Source: Larsenimonas suaedae (GTDB taxonomy: Bacteria > Pseudomonadota > Gammaproteobacteria > Pseudomonadales > Halomonadaceae). Taken from it: a stretch of DNA of 64,000 nucleotides. The notes below the pieces were generated by a model. That model made no database searches. It was given only the letters and a program-made list of their open reading frames with translations, and was not told the DNA's origin. The stretch is taken from assembly GCF_023712105.1 (NCBI RefSeq), contig NZ_JAMLJI010000005.1:50420-114419 (forward strand), written 5' to 3'. A program made the position numbers and the translations under genes. Of this stretch, positions 26,779 through 38,115 are shown in pieces. Every line of letters starts with the position of its first letter. Positions within the stretch are counted from its first letter, which is position 1.

Positions 26779-27768
26779 TTACGATGTGCGTTCCACGGCC
26801 TGGTGGGCCAAAAGGGTCAGGCTGTCCTTGAACGGGGAATCCGGAAGATGCTCGAGTTCATCGAGCGCAAGCTCAACGCAGCGATTGGCCTGTTCCCGGG
26901 TGTATTCGAGCGCACCGCATCGCTGAACGATGGAAAGCACCTCATCCAGGTGCTCAAGTCCGCCTTCCTCGATGGCCTTTCGGATCACGGCCGCCTCGGT
27001 CTCGGAGGTGACCTTGAGGGCGTGGATCAGCGGCAGGGTGGGTTTGCCCTCGGCAAGATCGTCACCCACGTTCTTGCCCATTGCGTCCGCGTTTCCCTGA
27101 TAATCGAGCAGGTCATCGATCAGTTGGAAGGCCATGCCGAGCTGGCGGCCGTAGACCTGAAGCGCTTCGACCTGGCGCTCGCTGCCGCCGGCCAACACGG
27201 CACCAGTGTGCGAGGCGGCCTCGAACAGCATGGCCGTCTTGCCCTGTATGGTATCGAAGTAGGCCTGCTCATCGATGTCGGCGTTGCCGATGTTGGTGAG
27301 TTGAAGTACTTCGCCTTCGGCAATCGTTGATGTGGCGCTCGAAAGAATTGCCATGATACGCATCGAGCCCACATCGACCATCATCTGGAAGGAGCGGGAA
27401 TACAGGAAATCGCCGACAAGCACCGATGGCGCGTTGCCCCAGGCTTCGTTGGCGGTGGCCTTGCCTCGTCTCAGGGAGGACTCATCCACCACATCGTCAT
27501 GCAGTAGCGTGGACGTGTGCATGAACTCGATGAGCGCGGCCAGGAGAATATGGCGGTCACCCTCATAGCCCAGTGCACGGGCGGCAAGAAGCACCAGGAG
27601 GGGCCGGAGACGTTTGCCGCCACTTTCTACAATGTAGTGTCCGATGGTCTGGACCAGAGGAACGCGAGAGGCAAGTTGTTGCTGTATCGTGCGATCCACG
27701 GCGGCGAAATCGTCAGCCACCGGGGCATGGGTCGGCAATGCGTTTGGCTGCATGACTCGGCTTGTCAT
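26779..27768 (-). CDS. ispB: Octaprenyl diphosphate synthase
   Basis: 329-residue trans-prenyltransferase that makes the side chain of ubiquinone. The two Asp-rich motifs are present, LLHDDVVDESSLRRG near 90 and FQLIDDLLDYQG near 217, along with GGKRLRPLLVLL near 50. It lies divergent from rplU, the arrangement seen in E. coli and Pseudomonas. The start has no clear ribosome-binding site; an ATG five codons inside is an alternative. Chain length (C40 or C45) cannot be told from sequence. Confidence 0.93.
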   Translation of the reverse strand: MTSRVMQPNALPTHAPVADDFAAVDRTIQQQLASRVPLVQTIGHYIVESGGKRLRPLLVLLAARALGYEGDRHILLAALIEFMHTSTLLHDDVVDESSLRRGKATANEAWGNAPSVLVGDFLYSRSFQMMVDVGSMRIMAILSSATSTIAEGEVLQLTNIGNADIDEQAYFDTIQGKTAMLFEAASHTGAVLAGGSERQVEALQVYGRQLGMAFQLIDDLLDYQGNADAMGKNVGDDLAEGKPTLPLIHALKVTSETEAAVIRKAIEEGGLEHLDEVLSIVQRCGALEYTREQANRCVELALDELEHLPDSPFKDSLTLLAHQAVERTS

Positions 27769-27875
27769 CTAGGGTGGGGCCGCGAACTGAGTGGCCATGG
27801 TTGCCGGTATGCTAGGCATCGGCCTGTATAACGTCAAGGCAAAGGCGTCTTTGGGCGAATAACCCAGGGCGTGCA

Positions 27876-27905
27876 TTGTGTCAAGAACGCCAACATGTGT
27901 ATAAT
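27876..27905 (+). promoter_or_regulatory. Sigma-70 promoter of rplU-rpmA
   Basis: TTGTGT at 27876 and a perfect TATAAT at 27900 with an 18-bp spacer, 108 bp before rplU. The rest of the 244-bp ispB/rplU gap shows no gene. Confidence 0.7.
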
Positions 27906-28012
27906 TCGCGCCCGACTCATCGTGCTCCCTGTCAGATGGTTGCCAAAAGGGGCGCCAATTGCCGCAGGTCGATGAAAAGAAGCGAAATGAGATGAGCCCT
28001 TTGGAGAAAAGC

Positions 28013-28321
28013 ATGTACGCAATCATCAAGAGCGGCGGTAAGCAGTACCGCGTCCAGGAAGGCCAGCGCATCAAGCTCGAGAAGCTTGAAATTGCGACCG
28101 GTGAAAACGTCGATTTCGATCAGGTTCTGATGGTCGGCGGTGATGACGTCAAGATCGGCGCTCCGCTGGTTGAAGGCGCCAAGGTTACTGCTGAAGTGGT
28201 TTCCCATGGCCGTGGCAAGAAAGTCGGTATTTTGAAATTCCGTCGCCGCAAGCACAGCATGAAGCGCCAGGGCCACCGTCAGTGGTACACCGAAGTCAAG
28301 ATTACCGGCATCTCTGCGTAA
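28013..28321 (+). CDS. rplU: 50S ribosomal protein L21
   Basis: 102-residue ribosomal protein starting [17 protein letters not shown] and ending with the basic block [13 protein letters not shown], both typical of L21, which binds 23S rRNA. ATG 28013 has GGAG upstream and gives family length; the longer frame adds 18 residues without support. It is followed by rpmA 40 bp later, as in most bacteria. Confidence 0.97.
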   Translation: MYAIIKSGGKQYRVQEGQRIKLEKLEIATGENVDFDQVLMVGGDDVKIGAPLVEGAKVTAEVVSHGRGKKVGILKFRRRKHSMKRQGHRQWYTEVKITGISA

Positions 28322-28361
28322 GCAGCGCTGTCTAACGTTCAAACGCTAAGGAGACAGTTCC

Positions 28362-28619
28362 ATGGCACATAAGAAGGCCGCAGGTAGTACGCGTAACGGT
28401 CGCGATTCCGAATCCAAACGCTTGGGTGTGAAACTCTTCGGTGGCCAGGAAGCCATCGCAGGGAACATCATCGTGCGTCAGCGCGGCACCCGCTTTCACG
28501 CCGGTACCGGCGTAGGCATTGGTAAGGACCACACGCTTTTCGCACTGACCGATGGTCATGTGAAATTCGAGACCAAGGGTCCGAAAAACCGCAAGTTCGT
28601 CAGCATCGTCTCTGCCTGA
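28362..28619 (+). CDS. rpmA: 50S ribosomal protein L27
   Basis: 85-residue protein with the standard N-terminus [20 protein letters not shown], whose tail reaches the peptidyl transferase centre, and the block [22 protein letters not shown] (present near 43-64). AAGGAG lies 11 bases upstream. Second gene of rplU-rpmA, ended by a strong terminator. Confidence 0.97.
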   Translation: MAHKKAAGSTRNGRDSESKRLGVKLFGGQEAIAGNIIVRQRGTRFHAGTGVGIGKDHTLFALTDGHVKFETKGPKNRKFVSIVSA

Positions 28620-28644
28620 GCGCGCTGATGTGATTGCTGAAAAA

Positions 28645-28668
28645 GCCCCGCCCAGGCGGGGCTTTTTT
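28645..28668 (+). terminator. Terminator of rplU-rpmA
   Basis: Perfect 8-bp GC stem GCCCCGCC/GGCGGGGC followed by six T, with a matching A run upstream. Confidence 0.92.
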
Positions 28669-28675
28669 GTCGTAA

Positions 28676-29896
<1,221 letters not shown>

Positions 29897-29932
29897 AGGT
29901 GGTCGTTTTCTGACACAACATAGGATCAGGTG

Positions 29933-31072
29933 ATGAATGAGGCAGGGGTCGGACGGGCGTCGCTGAGTGCTGCACGCCATGTAGTGGTCAAGATTGGCAG
30001 TGCGCTTTTGACCGACAACGGTCAAGGCCTGGATGAGCCGGCCATCGGACGCTGGGTCGATCAGATTGTCGAGTTGAGACGGGCCGGAATCAAGGTGACG
30101 CTGGTGTCTTCCGGCGCTGTGGCTGCCGGGATGGCGCGCCTCGGGCTCACGGTGCGCCCGGAATCGCTGGGCGAGCTTCAGGCGGCGGCCGCCATCGGTC
30201 AGACGCGGCTGGTGGAGTGTTACGAAGAGCATTTCGAGCGCCATCAGTGCCAGACCGCCCAGATCCTTCTGACCCACGCCGATCTATCCAACCGTCGTCG
30301 TTACCTGAACGCGCGTTCGGCGATCACGTCGCTGCACGGGTTCGGCGTCGTGCCCATCATCAACGAAAACGATACGGTCGTAACCGATGAAATTCGTTTC
30401 GGCGATAACGACACGCTTGGCGCGCTGGTGGCAAATCTGCTCGAGGCAGATGCACTGATCATCCTGACCGATCAGGAAGGGCTATTTGACGCCGACCCGC
30501 GTCGTGACCCAAACGCCACCCTGATTACCGAAGCCGATGCCCATGAGCAGCGCCTTGTCGATGTGGCCGGCACCGGGGGTGTGCTCGGCCGGGGCGGTAT
30601 GGCGACCAAGGTAAGGGCGGCGCGGCTGGCCGCGCGCTCCGGTGCGCAGACCGTGATTGCCAGTGGCCATCAGCCCAATGTGCTTTCACGTGTCGTCGCC
30701 GGTGAATGCGTCGGCACGTTATTGACCCCCCATGATGCCCCGATCGCCGCGCGCAAGCGTTGGTTGGCCGGGCAGCTGAAAAGCCGTGGCACGCTTACGA
30801 TCGATGCCGGCGCCGCGCGGGTGCTTGCCCATCAGGGCTCAAGTCTCTTGCCGGTCGGTGTGCGAGCGGTCGAGGGCGATTTTCGTCGCGGTGATCTTGT
30901 GGTCTGTGTCGACCTGGAGGGAAATCGGGTTGCGAAGGGGCTGGTCAATTACGACGTCGATGATGCACGGCGCATCATGGGCAAGCCATCGAGTGAGATC
31001 GAGCGTCTGCTCGGGTTTGTCGAGGCGCATGAAATCATTCATCGCGACAACCTTGTTTTGCTGGACGCGTGA
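29933..31072 (+). CDS. proB: Glutamate 5-kinase with PUA domain
   Basis: 379-residue first enzyme of proline synthesis, phosphorylating glutamate. The amino-acid kinase domain spans 15-260 ([47 protein letters not shown]), and the C-terminal PUA domain about 285-365. ATG 29933 is 7 bases after TAGGA; a GTG one codon earlier is possible. In a halophile proline can also serve as osmolyte (general knowledge). proA is not in the window. Confidence 0.95.
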   Translation: MNEAGVGRASLSAARHVVVKIGSALLTDNGQGLDEPAIGRWVDQIVELRRAGIKVTLVSSGAVAAGMARLGLTVRPESLGELQAAAAIGQTRLVECYEEHFERHQCQTAQILLTHADLSNRRRYLNARSAITSLHGFGVVPIINENDTVVTDEIRFGDNDTLGALVANLLEADALIILTDQEGLFDADPRRDPNATLITEADAHEQRLVDVAGTGGVLGRGGMATKVRAARLAARSGAQTVIASGHQPNVLSRVVAGECVGTLLTPHDAPIAARKRWLAGQLKSRGTLTIDAGAARVLAHQGSSLLPVGVRAVEGDFRRGDLVVCVDLEGNRVAKGLVNYDVDDARRIMGKPSSEIERLLGFVEAHEIIHRDNLVLLDA

Positions 31073-31077
31073 GGCGC

Positions 31078-31106
31078 TTTCAATCGCGATTGTTGGGTGA
31101 TATTAT
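31078..31106 (+). promoter_or_regulatory. Sigma-70 promoter of rpsT
   Basis: TTTCAA at 31078 and TATTAT at 31101 with a 17-bp spacer, giving a leader of about 130 nt before rpsT. Confidence 0.55.
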
Positions 31107-31243
31107 CCCCCATCCTCTCAGACACAGCCCGTTGATCATTTATTTATGACAATGGCAGGAAGTCGCTTCGGTGTCCTAATCGACCCGTTGTACATGCGGC
31201 TTTCATTTCGAACACGACTGTCGAGATCCCCAAGGAGTAGACG

Positions 31244-31510
31244 GTGGCGAACACCAAGCAAGCACGTAAACGCGCTGGTCAGGCTGAAAAGCGCCGGCAG
31301 CACAACGCAAGTCAGCGTTCCATGGCTCGTACCTATGTGAAGCGCGTCATCAAGGCCATTCAAACGGGCGACCACGCTCAGGCCATGGACGAGTTCAAGA
31401 AGGCGCAGCCGGTCATCGACCGCATCGCCGACAAGAACGCGTTCTCGAAGAAAAAGGCTGCTCGCATCAAGAGCCGTCTGAACGCACGAATTAAGGCGCT
31501 GGCTGCGTAA
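31244..31510 (+). CDS. rpsT: 30S ribosomal protein S20
   Basis: 88-residue, Lys/Arg/Ala-rich helical protein beginning with [18 protein letters not shown], typical of S20, which binds the 5' domain of 16S rRNA. It starts with GTG, preceded by AAGGAG; non-ATG starts are also known for rpsT and relate to its autoregulation in E. coli. Own promoter upstream and strong terminator downstream. Confidence 0.96.
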   Translation: MANTKQARKRAGQAEKRRQHNASQRSMARTYVKRVIKAIQTGDHAQAMDEFKKAQPVIDRIADKNAFSKKKAARIKSRLNARIKALAA

Positions 31511-31534
31511 GCCGGGCGCTCGTGCATGATGAAA

Positions 31535-31556
31535 ACCGGCCTTGGCCGGTTTTTTT
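31535..31556 (+). terminator. Terminator of rpsT
   Basis: Stem ACCGGCC/GGCCGGT with seven T following and A residues before, 25 bp after the rpsT stop. Confidence 0.9.
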
Positions 31557-31631
31557 ATGCCTTGTTGATACGTTGGGTCGTTGACGAGTGACCGGTCTGG
31601 GTCGCGCAGTGGTAGATCGAAAGGGACTGAA

Positions 31632-33179
31632 ATGAGTAAATCGGCCGGATTGCTGAGGTCAGGGGCGATCGTTGGTTGCATGACCATGCTGTCGCGTGTG
31701 TTGGGCCTGGTTCGAGACGTGACCATTGCGGCGCTGTTCGGCGCCGGTGCCGGGGCGGATTCCTTCTTTATCGCCTTTCGGATTCCTAATTTTCTGAGGC
31801 GTCTGTTCGCTGAAGGGGCCTTCAATCAGGCCTTTGTGCCGGTGCTCTCGGAATACGCGACGTCCAAGTCCCGCGATGAAACCCGGGCGCTGATCAACGC
31901 GACCGCCGGCAGTCTCGGGCTGGTGCTTCTGATCGTGACGGCCCTGGCGATCCTATGCGCGCCATGGCTTGTGTGGGTATTCGCACCGGGCTTCAAGGAC
32001 GATGGGCACGGCAAGCTTGCGCTGACCGCTGAAATGCTCAGGCTGACCTTTCCCTATCTGATGCTCATCTCGCTGACAGCGTTTGCCGGCAGTATCCTGA
32101 ACAGCTGGAACCGGTTCGCCGTGCCGGCGTTCACGCCGGTTCTGCTCAATCTATCGATGATCGGGGCGGCGTTTCTGCTCTCGCCGCACATGTCGGTGCC
32201 GATCATGGCGCTGGCCTGGGGCGTACTGATCGCAGGTATTCTGCAGCTGGCGTTTCAGGTTCCGTTTCTGCTCAGGCTCGGTCTGTTGCCGGTGCCGGTG
32301 CCTAATTTCCGCCATCCGGGCGTTCGGCGCGTGCTGCGTCTGATGGGGCCGGCGCTGTTTGGCGTGTCTGTCTCTCAAATCAATCTGTTGCTCGATACGG
32401 TGTTGGCTTCCCTGTTGGTCGGGGGGAGCGTTTCCTGGCTTTACTACTCCGACCGTCTGGTGGAATTGCCGCTCGGGGTGTTTGGCATTGCGATCGCAAC
32501 CGTCATTCTGCCCGCGCTTTCCCGCCAGCATGCGACCGAAGATCCGACGCACTTCGCCCGCATGATGGATTGGGCGCTGCGCGCGGTCTTGCTGATCGGG
32601 TTGCCTTCATCGCTTGCGCTGCTCGTTCTGGCTGAGCCCCTGCTGGTCACACTGTTTCACTATGGCGCGATGACTGACCACGACGTTGTGATGTCCGCGC
32701 AGAGTCTTCGGGCCTACGCCGCCGGGCTACTGGCGTTCATGATGATTAAGGTACTGGCGCCGGGCTTCTACGCGCGCCAGGACACCAAAACCCCGGTCAA
32801 GATCGGTGTGGTGGCCATGGTGGCCAACATGGCGTTCAATCTGGCGTTGATCGTGCCGCTGGCGCATGCAGGCCTTGCGCTTGCAACCGCGCTGTCAGCG
32901 TACCTGAACGCCTTTTTGCTCGGGCGCGGTCTGCATAAGCAAGGGGTGCTCAAGGCGCAGCCGGGCTGGCTCAAGTTTTCCGGGCAGCTTGCGGGCGGTT
33001 GTCTCGTGATGCTTGGAACTCTTTGGTGGGCCACACCCGGGTGGCAGCAGTGGCTTGCGTGGTCGGCACCCGAGCGGGCCGGCGTACTGCTTGCCCTGGT
33101 GGCGGGCGGATGCGCGGTGTATGTGGGGTGGCTCGGCTTAGTCGGAATCCGCATGCGTCATTTCCGACTCAATGGCTGA
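31632..33179 (+). CDS. murJ: Lipid II flippase MurJ
   Basis: 515-residue polytopic inner-membrane protein of the MVF family that flips lipid II. The N-terminal signature SGAIVGCMTMLSRVLGLVRD lies at 8-27, RRLFAEGAFNQAFVPVLSEY near 57-76, and about 14 hydrophobic segments follow. ATG 31632 is 5 bases behind AAGGGA; the longer frame is not supported. It sits between rpsT and ribF, the common gammaproteobacterial order. Confidence 0.96.
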   Translation: MSKSAGLLRSGAIVGCMTMLSRVLGLVRDVTIAALFGAGAGADSFFIAFRIPNFLRRLFAEGAFNQAFVPVLSEYATSKSRDETRALINATAGSLGLVLLIVTALAILCAPWLVWVFAPGFKDDGHGKLALTAEMLRLTFPYLMLISLTAFAGSILNSWNRFAVPAFTPVLLNLSMIGAAFLLSPHMSVPIMALAWGVLIAGILQLAFQVPFLLRLGLLPVPVPNFRHPGVRRVLRLMGPALFGVSVSQINLLLDTVLASLLVGGSVSWLYYSDRLVELPLGVFGIAIATVILPALSRQHATEDPTHFARMMDWALRAVLLIGLPSSLALLVLAEPLLVTLFHYGAMTDHDVVMSAQSLRAYAAGLLAFMMIKVLAPGFYARQDTKTPVKIGVVAMVANMAFNLALIVPLAHAGLALATALSAYLNAFLLGRGLHKQGVLKAQPGWLKFSGQLAGGCLVMLGTLWWATPGWQQWLAWSAPERAGVLLALVAGGCAVYVGWLGLVGIRMRHFRLNG

Positions 33180-33251
33180 GCCTCAAGGCTGATAGGCTGG
33201 TGCCCCTTCGTTATACTTGAGGGCTACGCCGCCGGATGGACAGGATGCACT

Positions 33252-34313
33252 ATGGAACTGATTAGGGGTTTGCACACGCTGCGCGCACATCATCGGGAAT
33301 GTGTGGCAACGATCGGTAATTTCGACGGCGTGCACCGTGGGCATCAGGCCATACTGGAGCAGCTCAAGACGCGCGCGCGCGCCCTGAATCTGCCGGTCAC
33401 TGTGGTGATCTTCGAGCCACAGCCGCGGGAATACTTTGCCGGTGATCAGGCGCCACCGCGTCTGACGCGGATGAAGGAAAAGCTGCGCCTCTTGAAAGCC
33501 TACGGCGCCGACCGCGTGCTGTGCCTGCCGTTCAACCAGAAGCTTCGAGAACTTTCCGCCGACGATTTCATCGAACGGGTACTGGTCGACGGCCTCGGCG
33601 TGCGTCATCTGGTGGTTGGTGATGATTTTCGGTTCGGCTGTGACCGGGCCGGCAACTTCGATCTTTTGAAAGAAAAGGGCGCGCGGCACGGGTTTGACGT
33701 CGAGCACACCCACACCTTCATGCTCGATGATGAGCGCGTCTCGAGCACTCGGGTGCGAACGCTTCTGGCGTCGGGCAATTTCCGTCAGGCCGCGCACCAA
33801 CTAGGGCGCCCGTACGTGTTCATGGGCCGGGTGGTCAAGGACCGTCAGCTCGGGCGCACCATTGGTATTCCGACCGCCAACGTGCCGCTGCTGCCAGGGC
33901 CGATGGCGCTTCGGGGCGTGTACGCGGTGCAGGCACTTCTGGACGACGGCGTATGGTACCCAGGCGTTGCCAACGTGGGCTGGCGCCCCACCGTCGGCTC
34001 AAGCCGGCCGGTGCTTGAAGTGCATCTGCTCGATACCTCGCCAGAGCTTTACGGCCGCCCGATGATGGTGATGCCGTGCGCGCGCCTTCGCGGCGAAGAA
34101 AAATTCGATGGCCTGGAGGCGATGCTTGCGCAGATAAAACACGATATCGCGCTGACTCGCCGCTATTTCAACGCACTACCTTTCACGGGCGGACAGATGG
34201 GCGAGGCGTCGTTTGATGACGCGGACCTGACGCTGCCGGTTTCGGACCGCATGGATACGCTTTTGGCTTCCGCGCCATTAACGTATGCATCCACAGATCA
34301 TGATGATGGCTGA
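33252..34313 (+). CDS. ribF: Bifunctional riboflavin kinase/FAD synthetase
   Basis: 353-residue enzyme making FMN and FAD. The N-terminal adenylyltransferase domain has TIGNFDGVHRGHQAIL near 18-33 and RTRVRTL-like SSTRVRTLLASGNF near 161-174; the C-terminal flavokinase domain has GRTIGIPTANV near 201 and GVANVGWRPTVG near 238. It is followed after 9 bp by ileS, so they may share a transcript. FAD supply also matters for the photolyase and the two flavoproteins here (context only). Confidence 0.96.
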   Translation: MELIRGLHTLRAHHRECVATIGNFDGVHRGHQAILEQLKTRARALNLPVTVVIFEPQPREYFAGDQAPPRLTRMKEKLRLLKAYGADRVLCLPFNQKLRELSADDFIERVLVDGLGVRHLVVGDDFRFGCDRAGNFDLLKEKGARHGFDVEHTHTFMLDDERVSSTRVRTLLASGNFRQAAHQLGRPYVFMGRVVKDRQLGRTIGIPTANVPLLPGPMALRGVYAVQALLDDGVWYPGVANVGWRPTVGSSRPVLEVHLLDTSPELYGRPMMVMPCARLRGEEKFDGLEAMLAQIKHDIALTRRYFNALPFTGGQMGEASFDDADLTLPVSDRMDTLLASAPLTYASTDHDDG

Positions 34314-34322
34314 CCTTCTGCT

Positions 34323-37142
34323 ATGAGCGACTACAAGCACACCCTCAACCTGCCCCACACCGACTTCCCCATGCGCGGCAATCTGCCGGGCCGGGAGCCC
34401 GAGCGCATCGCGCAGTGGCAGGAAATGGATCTCTATCAGCGCCTGCGCGAGCACTGCGCCGGTCGCCCGAAGTTCGTGTTGCATGACGGCCCTCCCTACG
34501 CCAACGGCAGCATTCATATCGGCCACGCCGTCAACAAGATCCTCAAGGACATCATCATCAAGTCCAAGACCGTGGCCGGTTTCGATGCCCCGTACGTGCC
34601 GGGCTGGGACTGCCACGGGCTTCCGATCGAGCACAAGGTTGAAACCGAGATCGGTCGCGCCGGCGTCAAGGTGGGTTATCGCGAATTTCGCCAGGCATGC
34701 CGAGACTATGCGGCGCGCCAGGTGGAAGGGCAGAAGGAAGATTTCATTCGGCTGGGCGTGGTCGGTGATTGGAAAAACCCCTACCTCACCATGAACAAGG
34801 CGACCGAAGCCAACATCGTTCGAGCGCTTGGCAAGATCGTCGACAACGGCCACCTCATCAAGGGCTACAAACCGGTGTACTGGAGCGTGGTCGGGCAAAG
34901 CGCGCTGGCCGAGGCCGAGATCGAGTATCAAGAAAAAACCTCCACCGCCATCGATGTGCGCTTCAGTGCCTGTGCGCCCGAGGCGGTCTACCGCGCGTTC
35001 GAGTACAGTGGCGAGACTGCGCCGCTTGCGATCGTGATCTGGACCACTACACCCTGGACCCTGCCGTCGAATCAGGCGGTGGCGCTCTCGGCCTCGCTCG
35101 AGTACGCCCTGGTTCGGGTCGATCTGGGCCACGGCGAGGAACACGTGATCGTCGCGACCGATCTGGTCGAGGACGTCATGACCCGGTGGGGCGCCGAGCA
35201 CCATGAAGTGCTTGCCAATGCTGCCGGCAGTCGTCTCGAGTCGTTGACGCTCGAACATCCGTTCTACGACAAGCAGGTACCGGTGGTGCTGGGTGATCAT
35301 GTCACCCTTGATGCCGGTACCGGTGCGGTGCATACGGCGCCGGATCACGGCATGGAAGATTTCGTGGTAGGCCGGGAGTACGGCATCGGCACGCTGAATC
35401 TGGTTCAGGCCGACGGCACCTACAGCAGCAAGGCCGGCGAGTTTGCCGGTCAGCACGTCTACAAGGTCGACAGCGCCATCTGCGAGGCGCTCGAGCGCGA
35501 AGGCAAGCTGGTCAAGCAGGAGTCCTTCCAGCACAGCTATCCGCACTGCTGGCGCACCAAGACCCCGTTGATCTTCCGGGCTACGCCGCAGTGGTTCATC
35601 TCGATGGACAAGGAACAGCTTCTTTCGAAGGCGTTCGAGGCGGTCAAGGGCGTGAACTGGACGCCGGCCTGGGGCCAGAGCCGGATGGAGTCGATGCTGG
35701 CCTCCAGCCCTGACTGGTGCGTCTCGCGTCAGCGCACCTGGGGCGTGCCGATCACCTTGTTTGTACACAAGGATACCGGCGAGCTTCACCCGAAAACGCC
35801 GGAGCTGATCGAATCGGTCGCGCGTCGCATCGAAGATGAGGGCATGGACGTCTGGTTCGAACTCGACGCCTCCGACCTGCTCGGCACCGACGCTGCGCAC
35901 TATGACAAGGTGACCGACACGCTGGACGTCTGGTTCGATTCGGGCGTGACCCACTACAGTGTGCTCAACCAGCGTGAGGAGCTCTGCTTCCCGGCGGATC
36001 TTTATCTGGAAGGTTCCGACCAGCACCGCGGCTGGTTCCAGTCCTCGCTCAAGACCTCGATCGCGATCAACGACTGCGCGCCGTATAAAGGCGTGCTGAC
36101 GCACGGTTTCACCGTGGACGCCCAGGGTCGCAAGATGTCGAAATCGATCGGCAACGTGGTTGCGCCGCAGCAGGTCATGAACAAGCTCGGCGCCGACATC
36201 CTGAGGCTCTGGGTCGCCTCGACCGATTATTCCGGTGAAATGGCGGTGTCCGACGAGATTTTGAAACGCACCGCCGACACCTACCGCCGTATTCGAAACA
36301 CCTCGCGCTTCCTGCTTGGTAACCTGACCGGCTTCGACCCTGTGCATCATCAGGTCGCGTTCGAGGACATGATCGCGCTCGACCGTTGGGTGATCGACCG
36401 TGCCGCACAGTTGCAGACGCGCATTCAGAAAGCCTATGAGGAGTACCGCTTCCTCGACGTGTGCCAGCAGGTGCATACGTTCTGTTCGCGCGAGCTTGGC
36501 GGGTTCTATCTCGACGTCATCAAGGATCGCCAGTACACCACTCAGGCGGATTCGCTCGCCCGTCGCAGTTGCCAGACCGCGCTTTATCACGTGATCGAGG
36601 CGATGGTGCGCTGGATCGCGCCGATACTCTCGTTCACGGCCGAAGAGATCAACGATCATATCCCGGGTGATCGCAGTCAGACCGTGTTCTTCACGACCTA
36701 CTATGAGGGGCTGTCGACCCTGCCGGACAATGACGCCTTCGGACGCCAGTTCTGGAACGACATTCTTGAAGTGAAGCACGCCGTTAACCGCGAGATCGAG
36801 ACCGCTCGCAAGGCCGGCACGATCAAGGGCGCGCTCGATGCCAACCTGACGCTCTACGTCAACGACGATGTGCAGGCGCGGCTGAGCAAGCTCGGCGATG
36901 AACTGCGTTTTGTGCTGATCACCTCAGACGTGGTGCTCAAGCCGCTCGAGGAGAGCGCGTCGCTTGGCATGTCCGAGCTCGACGGCCTCAAGGTTCAGGT
37001 CGAGGTCAGCCCGTATGAGAAGTGCGCACGGAGCTGGGAGCGCCGCCCGGACGTCGGTACTCACCCCGAGCACCCGGATCTATGCGAACGCTCGATCCTG
37101 AATCTGCCGGATGGCCCAGGTGAGGTGCGCCACTATGCCTGA
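34323..37142 (+). CDS. ileS: Isoleucyl-tRNA synthetase
   Basis: 939-residue class I synthetase. HIGH motif [11 protein letters not shown] near 61-71, the CP1 editing domain at about 200-390 ([14 protein letters not shown]), and KMSKSIGN near 606. The C-terminal zinc module is altered: the E. coli ligands C901, C904, C921 and C924 correspond here to KCARSWE (Cys then Ser) and LCERSIL (Cys then Ser), so two of four cysteines are serine. The codons are AGC and TCG, so this is not one misread base. The gene overlaps lspA by 8 bases, as part of ileS-lspA-fkpB-ispH. Confidence 0.97.
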   Translation: MSDYKHTLNLPHTDFPMRGNLPGREPERIAQWQEMDLYQRLREHCAGRPKFVLHDGPPYANGSIHIGHAVNKILKDIIIKSKTVAGFDAPYVPGWDCHGLPIEHKVETEIGRAGVKVGYREFRQACRDYAARQVEGQKEDFIRLGVVGDWKNPYLTMNKATEANIVRALGKIVDNGHLIKGYKPVYWSVVGQSALAEAEIEYQEKTSTAIDVRFSACAPEAVYRAFEYSGETAPLAIVIWTTTPWTLPSNQAVALSASLEYALVRVDLGHGEEHVIVATDLVEDVMTRWGAEHHEVLANAAGSRLESLTLEHPFYDKQVPVVLGDHVTLDAGTGAVHTAPDHGMEDFVVGREYGIGTLNLVQADGTYSSKAGEFAGQHVYKVDSAICEALEREGKLVKQESFQHSYPHCWRTKTPLIFRATPQWFISMDKEQLLSKAFEAVKGVNWTPAWGQSRMESMLASSPDWCVSRQRTWGVPITLFVHKDTGELHPKTPELIESVARRIEDEGMDVWFELDASDLLGTDAAHYDKVTDTLDVWFDSGVTHYSVLNQREELCFPADLYLEGSDQHRGWFQSSLKTSIAINDCAPYKGVLTHGFTVDAQGRKMSKSIGNVVAPQQVMNKLGADILRLWVASTDYSGEMAVSDEILKRTADTYRRIRNTSRFLLGNLTGFDPVHHQVAFEDMIALDRWVIDRAAQLQTRIQKAYEEYRFLDVCQQVHTFCSRELGGFYLDVIKDRQYTTQADSLARRSCQTALYHVIEAMVRWIAPILSFTAEEINDHIPGDRSQTVFFTTYYEGLSTLPDNDAFGRQFWNDILEVKHAVNREIETARKAGTIKGALDANLTLYVNDDVQARLSKLGDELRFVLITSDVVLKPLEESASLGMSELDGLKVQVEVSPYEKCARSWERRPDVGTHPEHPDLCERSILNLPDGPGEVRHYA

Positions 37143-37656
37143 GACGCATGACGCGCCCTTGATGAGGGGACCGCTTCGCTGGTGGCTCTTGTCGATCGTG
37201 ATCATCGCGCTCGATTTGGGCACGAAGCTCTTGATGACCCAGTGGCTTTCCTACGCCGAGCCCCGGGAGATTCTGCCGTTTTTCGATCTGACGCTACTGC
37301 ACAATACCGGCGCGGCATTCAGCTTCCTGGCCGGACACGATGGCTGGCAGCGCTGGCTGTTCGCCGCGATTGCGGTAGGTGCCGTCGTTGCGCTGACGCT
37401 TTGGCTCAAGCGGCTCAAGGCCAATGAAACGCTGACGGCCGTATCGATTGCACTGATCATGGGTGGGGCGCTCGGCAACCTGTACGACCGCGTGGTGCTT
37501 GGCTACGTGGTCGATTTCCTGTCGTTTCATTGGCAGAACTGGTACTTCCCGGCGTTCAATCTGGCGGATACGGCCATTACGCTTGGGGCGATCGGCCTTG
37601 TGCTGGATACGCTCCTGCCCAAGCGCACACATGCACGCGAGGTGCCTAATGAGTAG
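37135..37656 (+). CDS. lspA: Prolipoprotein signal peptidase
   Basis: 173-residue inner-membrane aspartyl protease that cleaves lipoprotein signal peptides after lipid modification (BamD in this window is a client). Four hydrophobic segments are seen, with the conserved blocks [10 protein letters not shown] near 55, GNLYDRV near 114 and FNLADTAI near 140 that contain the catalytic Asp pair. ATG 37135 inside the end of ileS is preferred to upstream frames; the 3' end overlaps fkpB by 8 bases. Confidence 0.96.
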   Translation: MPETHDAPLMRGPLRWWLLSIVIIALDLGTKLLMTQWLSYAEPREILPFFDLTLLHNTGAAFSFLAGHDGWQRWLFAAIAVGAVVALTLWLKRLKANETLTAVSIALIMGGALGNLYDRVVLGYVVDFLSFHWQNWYFPAFNLADTAITLGAIGLVLDTLLPKRTHAREVPNE

Positions 37657-38101
37657 TTATACGGTCGACGAGGGCATGCAGATCACACTGCATTTTTCGC
37701 TCTTGCTCGAGGATGGAACTGAAGTGGATTCGACCCGCGAGCAGGCGCCCGCGGTGTTCGTATACGGCGATGGCAACCTGCCGCCGGGGTTCGAGCGCGC
37801 GATCAAGGGGCTTGGCGTCGGCGAAAGTGGTCAGTTCGCGATCACGCCCGAGCACGCGTTTGGTCAGTACAATCCGCAAAACGTCCAGCAGCTCAAGCGC
37901 GAGGATTTCGATCAGAGCATCGAACTTGAGGAAGGACTGGTCGTATCCTTTGCCGACCCGGCTGGTGGTGGGGAATTGCCAGGGGTTATCAAGTCGATGG
38001 ATGGCGATCGTGTCGAGGTGGATTTTAATCACCCACTGGCCGGGCGTACACTGACCTTTGATGTCGACATTCTGGACATCGTTCCAGCGACCACGCACTA
38101 A
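37649..38101 (+). CDS. fkpB: FKBP-type peptidyl-prolyl isomerase, SlpA/FkpB type
   Basis: 150-residue cytoplasmic isomerase of the SlpA/SlyD subfamily, where an IF chaperone domain is inserted in the FKBP fold. Visible are [15 protein letters not shown] near 13-27, [16 protein letters not shown] near 46-61, the insert about 70-120, and [15 protein letters not shown] near 127-141. No His-rich metal tail as in SlyD. GAGG precedes ATG 37649, which overlaps the lspA stop. Always linked with lspA and ispH in gammaproteobacteria. Confidence 0.94.
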   Translation: MSSYTVDEGMQITLHFSLLLEDGTEVDSTREQAPAVFVYGDGNLPPGFERAIKGLGVGESGQFAITPEHAFGQYNPQNVQQLKREDFDQSIELEEGLVVSFADPAGGGELPGVIKSMDGDRVEVDFNHPLAGRTLTFDVDILDIVPATTH

Positions 38102-38115
38102 CCGAGGATCGATTC

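Noticed and set aside
26350..27330. 326-codon plus-strand frame across tRNA-Pro and ispB
   Set aside because: Runs through a tRNA gene and terminators and is antisense to ispB; no coding features.
34278..36779. 833-codon open frame on the minus strand opposite ileS
   Set aside because: It mirrors ileS codon by codon in a GC-rich genome, has no family features and no ribosome-binding site; same for long antisense frames opposite clpB (55176-56165), fdsA (19769-21019) and treF.
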